Program-made: the position numbers and the translations under genes | Origin: Methylobacterium sp. BTF04 | Lineage (GTDB): Bacteria > Pseudomonadota > Alphaproteobacteria > Rhizobiales > Beijerinckiaceae | Assembly (NCBI RefSeq): GCF_010692745.1 | Contig: NZ_JAAHTB010000012.1 | Location: 1 to 64,000, forward strand | Length of the DNA: 64,000 bases | Direction: 5' to 3' | The notes under the pieces: generated by a model | What the model was told of the DNA's origin: nothing | The model's input: the letters and a program-made list of their open reading frames with translations, nothing else | Databases searched by the model: none | Shown: positions 57,351-64,000 of the stretch, in pieces | How the letters are laid out: each line of letters starts with the position of its first letter | Numbering within the stretch: position 1 is the stretch's first letter

Positions 57351-58037
57351 ATGACAGATGCGAGAGAGATAAAGACCCTTTTCAAATCCGTCGCATCACG
57401 AAATCCCGATTTATTTCTGCGCGGCCCATTTATAGCGCTAAAGCCAGTTGGGCATCTTTATAAAGGAATTTACATCGATCGAACGTTGACGAAAGATTTC
57501 TACAGTCCACGGCTCGTCGTTTTTCATCTCTTCGATTGGTGGCATAACATCGTCCCGAAGGAATCTGGGCGTTGGCTGGCACGGCGTACGGGCCTGCCAG
57601 GCGGCTGGTTTCACTCCGATCCGGTTGCGGCCCGCGAATTCATCGAGGTGGTGGAAGCGGACGCCTTACCTTTTCTGAGGGGACTGACCTCACTCGCAGA
57701 GTATTATGAGTTGAAGCTGAGCACGTGTTGCATCCCGCCGCTTCTCGCCTCCGATGAATTCGCGGTCGTCGTCGAGGTGGCTCTGGGCGATCTCGACCGC
57801 GCACGCCGCACATTTGCGCGGATCGAGCCGCACTATCTCGACATCGCCGGCGCATCGAACACGGTCAGGCGCGACGTTGCCGAACGGTTGACGCTGCTCG
57901 GGCATCATCTGATGGCCGATGACCGCGCCGCTCTGGCGACTCTCCTGCATCACTGGGAGCGAGAATCGGCCAGGAACTACAAGATCGAGGACTACTGGCA
58001 ACCGACGCCGTTCCCTTTGGAAAATCAGCCGGCCTGA
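57351..58037 (+). CDS. Second putative immunity protein (paralogue, orphan)
   Basis: 228 residues, 18 bases after the toxin remnant. Aligns along its length with the protein at 56234: MTDAREIK, SRNPDLF, IYIDRT, LPGGWFHSDPVAAREFIEVVEADALPFLRGL, VALGDLDRARRTFARIE, and PTPFPLE. Divergence is high (roughly a third identical by eye), so it may protect against a different toxin variant. Its N-terminal half is less GC-rich than the neighbours. With its toxin lacking a nuclease, it would be an orphan immunity gene. Confidence 0.7.
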   Translation: MTDAREIKTLFKSVASRNPDLFLRGPFIALKPVGHLYKGIYIDRTLTKDFYSPRLVVFHLFDWWHNIVPKESGRWLARRTGLPGGWFHSDPVAAREFIEVVEADALPFLRGLTSLAEYYELKLSTCCIPPLLASDEFAVVVEVALGDLDRARRTFARIEPHYLDIAGASNTVRRDVAERLTLLGHHLMADDRAALATLLHHWERESARNYKIEDYWQPTPFPLENQPA

Positions 58038-58180
58038 GCTAGGCTCCGCCGAACGCGCGGAGAAAACCGGTGCACGGATGACCCGGCACGGGCTGCGCGA
58101 CGTTCGAAGCGCGGCACGTCGGTCAACACGAAAACGCTTGAAACCCGCCCGCGACAGGCTTACCTAGAGATCATCAGTTC

Positions 58181-58212
58181 TGGTTGCAGTCATGAGGCTG
58201 CGGTTCGGGAGT
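58181..58212. repeat. 32-base direct repeat, copy 2
   Basis: TGGTTGCAGTCATGAGGCTG then CGGTTCGGGAGT; 31 of 32 bases match copy 1 (56964-56995). It ends inside the left arm of the terminator at 58209, and bounds the orphan cassette on the right. Confidence 0.9.
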
Positions 58213-58238
58213 GGGCCCCACCGGGTCCGCTCTTTTTT
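58209..58238 (+). terminator. Strong terminator before rimP
   Basis: GAGTGGGCCC (58209-58218) pairs with GGGTCCGCTC (58223-58232), two G-U pairs, CACC loop, then TTTTTT (58233-58238). It would stop read-through from the immunity/toxin genes into rimP-nusA-infB. Confidence 0.88.
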
Positions 58239-58295
58239 ATTGCCGCAATGCCCCGCACCGGATCACTTCACGTGAAGGCGGACTCAAAGCGCAGC

Positions 58296-59057
58296 ATGGC
58301 GGACACTCCCGAAAAACGTCTGATCACCGAGACCGGCGTCGCCGCGCGGGTCGTCCAGGTCATCGAGGCCTCCATCGAAGGCCTGGGCTTCCGTGTGGTC
58401 CGGGTGCGGGTGTCGAGCGCCAATGGCTGCACCGTGCAGATCATGGCCGAGCGGCCGGACGGCACCATGTCGGTGGACGATTGCGAGACGGTGAGCCGGG
58501 CGATCTCGCCGCTCCTCGACCTCGACGACCCCATCGGCAAGCCGTACTACCTCGAAATGTCGTCGCCGGGCATCGACCGGCCGCTGGTGCGGGCGATCGA
58601 TTTCGAGCGCTGGGCCGGCTACGAGGCCAAGATCGAGATGTCGATTCCCCTCGATGGGCGCAAGCGCTTCCGCGGCATCATTCGCGCCCCCAACCCCGAC
58701 GGCGTCACGGTGCCGATCGACCTGCCCGACGTGAAGGCGGGCCTGCCGAGCCGCATCGACCTGCCGTTGCGCGATCTCGGCGATGCCTACCTCGTCCTCA
58801 CCGACGAGCTGGTCCGGGAATCCCTGCGCCGCGGCGGCGGACCTCCGCCGATGCTCGACGAGGAAGACGAGAGCGAGGACGGCCCCGAGGCCGAGCCGGC
58901 GCCCCCGTTGAAGAAGAAGGTCTCGCGCCCGCTGAAGCCGAAGGCCTCGGCCAAGCCGAAGCCCGAGAAGATCGAAACCGAAGCGAGCCTCGCCAACAAG
59001 TCCAAGCCCATCCGCACCAAGGCGGTCCGGGTGAAGGAAGACGGCAAGCTCCACTAA
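58296..59057 (+). CDS. rimP: Ribosome maturation factor RimP
   Basis: 253 residues from the ATG at 58296 ([24 protein letters not shown]); an ATG at 58248 is in frame but adds residues not in the family. Core motifs: [70 protein letters not shown]. It acts in 30S subunit maturation. After the RimP fold a highly charged tail of about 80 residues (acidic [11 protein letters not shown], then Lys/Pro-rich) is longer than in most orders. First gene of rimP-nusA-ylxR-infB. Confidence 0.94.
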   Translation: MADTPEKRLITETGVAARVVQVIEASIEGLGFRVVRVRVSSANGCTVQIMAERPDGTMSVDDCETVSRAISPLLDLDDPIGKPYYLEMSSPGIDRPLVRAIDFERWAGYEAKIEMSIPLDGRKRFRGIIRAPNPDGVTVPIDLPDVKAGLPSRIDLPLRDLGDAYLVLTDELVRESLRRGGGPPPMLDEEDESEDGPEAEPAPPLKKKVSRPLKPKASAKPKPEKIETEASLANKSKPIRTKAVRVKEDGKLH

Positions 59058-59136
59058 AAACGCCAGGTCGGTCCCGCGCCGCTGCGGCGCAGAGCGACTC
59101 GAAAAAGTCTCACGACGAAGAGAAGGACGAAAACCG

Positions 59137-60738
59137 ATGGCCGTCGTCAGCGCCAACAGGCTCGAACTCCTGCAGATCGCCGAAGCGGTCGCCCGCGAAA
59201 AGGTGATCGACCGCTCCATCGTCATCGACGCCATGGAAGAGGCCATCGCCAAGGCCGCTCGCTCGCGCTACGGCGCCGAGACCGACGTCCATGCCGAGAT
59301 CGACCCGAAGACCGGGGCGCTCCGCCTGTCACGCCACCTCGTGGTGGTGGACCAGGTCGAGAACGACGCCCGCGAGGTCACCCTCGACCAAGCCCGGCGC
59401 TACAACCCCGGCGCCCTCGTCGGCGACGTGATCTCCGACACCCTGCCGCCGTTCGATTTCGGCCGCGTCGCTGCCCAATCGGCCAAGCAGGTCATCGTCC
59501 AGAAGGTGCGCGACGCCGAGCGCGACCGGCAGTTCGACGAGTACAAGGACCGCATCGGCGAGATCGTCAACGGCCTCGTCAAGCGCGTCGAGTACGGCAA
59601 CGTCATCGTCGATCTCGGCCGTGGCGAGGGCATCGTGCGCCGCGACGAGATGATCCCGCGCGAGACCTTCCGTCCGGGCGACCGCATCCGCACCTACCTG
59701 TTCGACGTGCGCCGCGAAGTGCGCGGACCGCAGATCTTCCTGTCGCGCTCGCATCCGCAATTCATGGCCAAGCTGTTCGGCCAGGAAGTGCCCGAGATCT
59801 ACGACGGTATCGTCGAGGTGAAGGCCGTGGCCCGTGATCCGGGCTCGCGCGCCAAGATCGCGGTGATTTCCCGCGATGGCTCGATCGATCCCGTCGGTGC
59901 CTGCGTCGGCATGCGCGGCTCGCGCGTCCAGGCGGTGGTCGGCGAGCTCCAGGGCGAGAAGATCGACATCATCCCGTGGTCCGAGGATCAGGCGACCTTC
60001 ATCGTCAACGCGCTGCAGCCGGCGGAAGTCGTCAAGGTGGTGCTCGACGAGGAAGCCGACCGCATCGAGGTGGTGGTGCCCGACGACCAGCTTTCGCTGG
60101 CCATCGGCCGCCGCGGCCAGAACGTGCGCCTCGCCTCGCAGCTCACCGGCTGGGACATCGACATCCTGACCGAGGCCGAGGAATCCGAGCGGCGCCAGAA
60201 GGAATTCGCCGAGCGCACCGCCGTGTTCATGGAAGCCCTCGACGTCGACGAGACCGTCGGCCAGCTGCTGGCCGCCGAAGGGTTCCGCAACGTCGAGGAG
60301 ATCGCCTACGTCGAGGCCGGCGAACTCGCCAACATCCAGGGCCTCGACGAGGAGAGCGGCACCGAGATCCAGGCCCGTGCGCAGGACCACCTCGCCCGCG
60401 TCGAATCCGAGTTCGATGCAAAGCGCCAGGAACTCGGCGTGCAGGACGAATTGCGCGAGATCGATGGCATCACCACCCCGATGCTGGTGGCCCTCGGCCA
60501 GAACGACGTGAAGACCATCGAGGATCTGGCCGGCTGCGCCACCGACGATCTCGTCGGCTACACCGAAGGCCGCGGCCCCGAGGCGACGCGCCATGCCGGC
60601 TATCTCGACGGCTTCGAGGTGTCGCGCACCGAGGCCGAGGCCATGGTGATGACCGCCCGTGTCCATGCCGGATGGATCGAGGCTCCGACCGAGCCCGAAA
60701 TCGCCGAGGGCGAGGCCGAGGAAACCGCCTCCGCCTGA
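59137..60738 (+). CDS. nusA: Transcription termination/antitermination factor NusA
   Basis: 533 residues, with AAGGA upstream of the ATG. N-terminal domain [25 protein letters not shown]1 domain ([29 protein letters not shown]), KH1/KH2 region ([57 protein letters not shown]), and two C-terminal acidic repeats ([20 protein letters not shown]..., [30 protein letters not shown]). It binds RNA polymerase and RNA to control pausing and termination. Ends in an acidic tail [10 protein letters not shown]. Confidence 0.98.
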   Translation: MAVVSANRLELLQIAEAVAREKVIDRSIVIDAMEEAIAKAARSRYGAETDVHAEIDPKTGALRLSRHLVVVDQVENDAREVTLDQARRYNPGALVGDVISDTLPPFDFGRVAAQSAKQVIVQKVRDAERDRQFDEYKDRIGEIVNGLVKRVEYGNVIVDLGRGEGIVRRDEMIPRETFRPGDRIRTYLFDVRREVRGPQIFLSRSHPQFMAKLFGQEVPEIYDGIVEVKAVARDPGSRAKIAVISRDGSIDPVGACVGMRGSRVQAVVGELQGEKIDIIPWSEDQATFIVNALQPAEVVKVVLDEEADRIEVVVPDDQLSLAIGRRGQNVRLASQLTGWDIDILTEAEESERRQKEFAERTAVFMEALDVDETVGQLLAAEGFRNVEEIAYVEAGELANIQGLDEESGTEIQARAQDHLARVESEFDAKRQELGVQDELREIDGITTPMLVALGQNDVKTIEDLAGCATDDLVGYTEGRGPEATRHAGYLDGFEVSRTEAEAMVMTARVHAGWIEAPTEPEIAEGEAEETASA

Positions 60739-60872
60739 TTCGCGACTCCGTGAAGACCCATGGGTGAGGACGGGGCGATGGCCTCGCCCTCACCTTCGTC
60801 TTTTCAGAAGACGGATCGAGACACCGATCCACCATCCCGATCCAAAGTACCGGCGAGGACGTTTTCAACAGC

Positions 60873-61691
60873 ATGGTCCCTGATCCGACAGACCCGAGCG
60901 GCGATGCGCCCGAGCCGGACTTGAGCGATGCGCTCGATGCCGGGCTCGGTCGTGGCCGCTCGGGCGCCGAACGGACCTGCCTCGTCACGCGGGTGGCCCA
61001 GCCGCCCTCGAAACTCATCCGCTTCGTGCTGTCCCCCGATGGCGAGGTGGTGCCGGATCTGCGCGCGCGCCTTCCCGGTCGCGGCGCTTGGCTGACCCCG
61101 ACCCGCGCCGCGGTGGCCGATGCCCTCAAGCGCCGCGTGTTCCAGCGTGCGTTCAAGACCAAGGATGCGGCGGCTCCCGCCGATCTCGCCGATCGAATCG
61201 CCGCGGGCCTGCGGGCGGATTTGCGCCAATCGCTGGCGCTCGCCAACAAGGCCGGCTGCGTCGTGGCGGGCTTTGCCAAGGTGGAATCGGCCATCGGCGA
61301 CAAATTGGGCGTCGCCGGCGTGATTCAGGCGTCGGATGGCAGTGCAGATGGCCGTCGGAAGATCGCTGCGGCATTGCACCGGCGCTACGGCGATGCCATA
61401 TCGCGGGTCCCGATCATCGATGACCTGTCCAACGAAGAATTGGACATGGCCTTGGGTCGGGATCATGTGATACATGCGGCTCTCGTCGCAGGAGTCGGGA
61501 GTACCGGCTGCCTTGCGCGTTGGCGTCGGCTCCGCTCCTTCGAGGGTTTGGCGACGACGGCCGAGGAGGCAGGTTCAGCCCGTAACAGGCGAACCGCTTC
61601 CGATCTGCAAGACGACGAAGTGACGGATTTGCCCGGCGCACAGCAGTTTGCCGGTTCACGGGACGATGGAAACCCTCAGGGTTTGGACTGA
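60873..61691 (+). CDS. YlxR-like RNA-binding protein fused to an L7Ae-like domain
   Basis: 272 residues. Acidic N-terminus, then the YlxR fold with AERTCLVTRVAQPPSKLIRFVLSPDGEVVPDLRARLPGRGAWLTPTRA, and a ribosomal L7Ae-like domain after residue 100 (GLRADLRQSLALANKAGCVVAGFAKVESAI). This two-domain form sits between nusA and infB in alphaproteobacteria. Likely RNA-binding; its exact role is not known. The last 60 residues are low-complexity. Its TGA is directly followed by the infB ATG. Confidence 0.88.
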   Translation: MVPDPTDPSGDAPEPDLSDALDAGLGRGRSGAERTCLVTRVAQPPSKLIRFVLSPDGEVVPDLRARLPGRGAWLTPTRAAVADALKRRVFQRAFKTKDAAAPADLADRIAAGLRADLRQSLALANKAGCVVAGFAKVESAIGDKLGVAGVIQASDGSADGRRKIAAALHRRYGDAISRVPIIDDLSNEELDMALGRDHVIHAALVAGVGSTGCLARWRRLRSFEGLATTAEEAGSARNRRTASDLQDDEVTDLPGAQQFAGSRDDGNPQGLD

Positions 61692-64000
61692 ATGAGCGAT
61701 ACGAACAATCCGGGCGACAAGACGCAGGCGAGACCCCCTTCGAAGCCGCTGTCCTTGAAGCGCCCGATCGAGCAGGGAACGGTGCGTCAGAGCTTCTCCC
61801 ATGGCCGCTCCAAGCAGGTCGTGGTCGAGACGGTGAAGCGCCGTGTCATCGGCGCGGCACCGGCCGCACCTGTGCGCGAGACGACACCGGTCGCACCTGC
61901 GACCCGCGTGGCGCCGCCGCCGCCCCCCGCTGCACCCCGGCCGGCCCAGCGCTCGGCATCGGGCGTCGTGCTGCGCACGCTGAGCGAGCAGGAGAGCAAC
62001 GCGCGCGCCGCGGCGCTTGCCGATGCCCAGCGCCGCGAGGCGGAAGCCCGCAAGCGCTCCGAGGACGAAGCCGCACTGGTTCGCGAGCGGGAAGCCGCCG
62101 AACAGCGTGAGCGTGAGGCCGCGGAGGCCCGCAAGCGCGAGGACGAGGCACGCCGCGTCAAGGAAGAGCAGGAGCGTCTCGCCGCTGCCGAGGCGGCGCG
62201 CAAGCTCGCCGCCGAGGAAGCCGCGAAGGCCGCTGCCGCCGCTCCGGCCGAGGCCGAGCCGACCACGGCCGCTCCGGTGGCGGCCAAGCCGGTCTCCAAG
62301 ACCGCGCCGATGGCGGCCGCTCCGTTGGTGACGAAGACCACGACGACCGCTCCGGCTCCCGCCCCGCGTCCGGCCACCCCGGCTGCTGCCCGTCCGGCTG
62401 CTCCCGCTGCCGCCGCTGGTGCTCCGGCGGCGCGCCCGCCGCTGACCGCACGGCCGACCCCGTCCGAGCCGCGCAAGACCATCACGGCGGACGTGCGCAA
62501 GCCGCGCGATCTGAACTTCATGGCCCGCCCCGCCCCGGCTCCCGAGCCGGAGGCGACGACGCCGAATGCGGCGACCGCCGCCCGTCCGGCCGGTGCCGCC
62601 GCGACCACGGCCCGTGCCCCGGGTCGTCCGCAGGCTGCCGAGGAGGAGAGCGAGCAGAAGCGCGTGATCCGTCGTCCGGGCATGCCGCTCAAGATCATCA
62701 CGCCGCCCAAGACCCCGAAGCAGCCGGGCGGCGACCGGAATCGTGGACGTCTCACCATCGCCACGGCGACCTCGGGCGAGGACGAGCGTACGCGCTCCGT
62801 CGCGTCGTTCCGTCGTCGTCAGCAGCGGATGAGCGGCAACCGTCACGTCGAGCAGAAAGAGAAACTCTCGCGTGAGGTGACGATCCCCGAGACGATCACC
62901 ATCCAGGAACTCGCCAACCGCATGTCGGAGCGGGCCGTGGACGTCATTCGCCTGCTGATGAAGCAGGGCGAGATCCACAAGATCACCGATGTGATCGATT
63001 CGGATTCCGCGCAGCTCATCGCCGAGGAGCTCGGCCACACCGTGCGCCGCGTCGCGGAGTCGGACGTCGAGGAAGGCCTGTTCAACGACGAGCCGGACCT
63101 GGAGGAGGATCTCGATCCCCGTCCCCCGGTGGTCACGATCATGGGTCACGTCGACCACGGCAAGACTTCGCTGCTCGACGCGATCCGCAAGACCACCGTG
63201 GTCTCCGGGGAAGCCGGTGGCATCACCCAGCATATCGGCGCCTATCAGGTCGCTGCGCCGTCCGGCGAGATGGTCACCTTCATTGACACCCCCGGCCACG
63301 CGGCCTTCACCTCCATGCGTGCCCGTGGCGCCAAGGTGACGGATATCGTCGTGCTCGTGGTGGCCGCCGATGACGGCGTCATGCCCCAGACGGTGGAGGC
63401 GATCAGCCACGCCAAGGCGGCCGGCGTGCCGCTCATCGTGGCGATCAACAAGATCGACAAGCCCGATGCGAACCCCCAGCGGGTCCGCACCGAGCTGCTG
63501 CAGCACGACATCCAGGTTGAGTCGATGGGCGGCGAGACCCTCGAGTTCGAGGTTTCGGCCAAGACCGGCGACGGTCTGGCGGATCTTCTCGACGGTCTTC
63601 AGCTCCAGGCCGAAATCCTCAACCTGCGCGCCAACGAGACGCGTGACGGTGAGGGTACGGTCATCGAGGCCAAGCTCGATCGCGGTCGCGGCCCCGTGGC
63701 CACCGTGCTGGTCCAGCGCGGCACCCTGTTCACCGGCGACATCGTCGTTGCCGGCGCCGAGTGGGGCCGCGTGCGCGCCCTCATCGACGACAAGGGCGAG
63801 AACGTTCCCTATGCCGGCCCGTCGGTGCCGGTGGAGGTGCTCGGCTTCAACGGCACTCCCGATGCGGGCGACCGTGTCGCGGTGGTTCCGAACGAAGCCC
63901 GTGCCCGTGAGGTCACCGAGTATCGTGCCCGCCAGAAGCGCGAGCGCATCGCCGCCCGTACCGGTGGCGCCAACCGCTCGCTCGTCGACATGATGCGCGA
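61692..64000 (+). CDS. infB: Translation initiation factor IF-2 (cut by window edge)
   Basis: ATG at 61692 directly after the ylxR stop; open to the right edge, about 769 codons. A long N-terminal part (to about residue 400) is rich in Ala/Pro/Glu with a charged coiled-coil segment ([20 protein letters not shown]). The bacterial IF-2 N domain [24 protein letters not shown] follows, then the GTPase: G1 [11 protein letters not shown]2 GGITQHIG, G3 [12 protein letters not shown]4 NKIDKP and SAKTG for G5. Domain II is seen up to [15 protein letters not shown]. It brings fMet-tRNA to the 30S. The C-terminal domains are outside. Confidence 0.98.
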   Translation, partial: MSDTNNPGDKTQARPPSKPLSLKRPIEQGTVRQSFSHGRSKQVVVETVKRRVIGAAPAAPVRETTPVAPATRVAPPPPPAAPRPAQRSASGVVLRTLSEQESNARAAALADAQRREAEARKRSEDEAALVREREAAEQREREAAEARKREDEARRVKEEQERLAAAEAARKLAAEEAAKAAAAAPAEAEPTTAAPVAAKPVSKTAPMAAAPLVTKTTTTAPAPAPRPATPAAARPAAPAAAAGAPAARPPLTARPTPSEPRKTITADVRKPRDLNFMARPAPAPEPEATTPNAATAARPAGAAATTARAPGRPQAAEEESEQKRVIRRPGMPLKIITPPKTPKQPGGDRNRGRLTIATATSGEDERTRSVASFRRRQQRMSGNRHVEQKEKLSREVTIPETITIQELANRMSERAVDVIRLLMKQGEIHKITDVIDSDSAQLIAEELGHTVRRVAESDVEEGLFNDEPDLEEDLDPRPPVVTIMGHVDHGKTSLLDAIRKTTVVSGEAGGITQHIGAYQVAAPSGEMVTFIDTPGHAAFTSMRARGAKVTDIVVLVVAADDGVMPQTVEAISHAKAAGVPLIVAINKIDKPDANPQRVRTELLQHDIQVESMGGETLEFEVSAKTGDGLADLLDGLQLQAEILNLRANETRDGEGTVIEAKLDRGRGPVATVLVQRGTLFTGDIVVAGAEWGRVRALIDDKGENVPYAGPSVPVEVLGFNGTPDAGDRVAVVPNEARAREVTEYRARQKRERIAARTGGANRSLVDMMR

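Noticed and set aside
58150..58240. Possible tRNA or small RNA gene at the right repeat (GGTTCGGGA looks like a T-arm)
   Set aside because: No acceptor stem or anticodon arm can be drawn around it; the clear structure is the terminator hairpin.

Overview
The window looks like chromosomal DNA from a high-GC alphaproteobacterium of the order Hyphomicrobiales (Rhizobiales). Methylobacterium or Methylorubrum is the best guess. That is an inference from gene order (atpHAGDC with an inserted small membrane protein gene, rimP-nusA-ylxR-infB, kdsB-pheA next to a membrane-anchored cytochrome c), from HemP/Hmu haem uptake, and from the style of the proteins; no database was searched.

Layout. 1-8.7 kb: 5' part of ftsK (cut by the left edge), an outer-membrane porin, the glnK-amtB ammonium operon with a sigma-54-like promoter, tesB, a UbiH-type FAD hydroxylase and ppa. 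9-16 kb: a GNAT acetyltransferase, a CX5R protein phosphatase, and a haem-uptake locus (TonB receptor, hmuVUT, hemP) with Irr/ICE-like half-sites upstream. 16-20 kb: S9 prolyl oligopeptidase, pheA, kdsB and, divergently, cytochrome c. 21-26.5 kb: two tandem Yej-type peptide-binding proteins, YejB permease and a GNAT enzyme; the usual yejE and yejF do not follow. 26.5-33.6 kb: a four-gene MoxR / DUF58 / DUF4159 / VWA-like membrane protein cluster. 33.8-36.6 kb: DUF1285, CoA-pyrophosphatase NUDIX, a DUF6111-like small membrane protein and CCA-adding enzyme. 36.6-42 kb: ATP synthase F1 operon. 42-51.6 kb: two DsbA-fold proteins, argG, a two-repeat hypothetical protein, mtgA, a polyprenyl synthase, leuB, two lineage-specific hypothetical proteins and an LLM flavin oxidoreductase.

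The accessory DNA lies at about 51.65-58.2 kb, split by asd. The first part has a transposase remnant, then a two-gene module (HicA-like small protein plus an HTH protein) with a strong promoter almost on the start codon and two operator-like repeats, then a VOC protein. The second part, between asd and rimP, has a putative toxin with a KYSPDQ...AGQSDGG N-terminal module and a C-terminal PD-(D/E)XK-like nuclease motif. It overlaps by 4 bp a gene for a likely immunity protein. Next comes a toxin remnant lacking its C-terminal nuclease, followed by a paralogue of the immunity gene. This second cassette is bracketed by a 32-bp direct repeat (one mismatch). The arrangement fits a polymorphic toxin with an orphan cassette and is the most interesting system in the window.

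The right end returns to housekeeping genes: rimP, nusA, ylxR and infB (cut by the right edge). I saw no rRNA, tRNA or CRISPR array.
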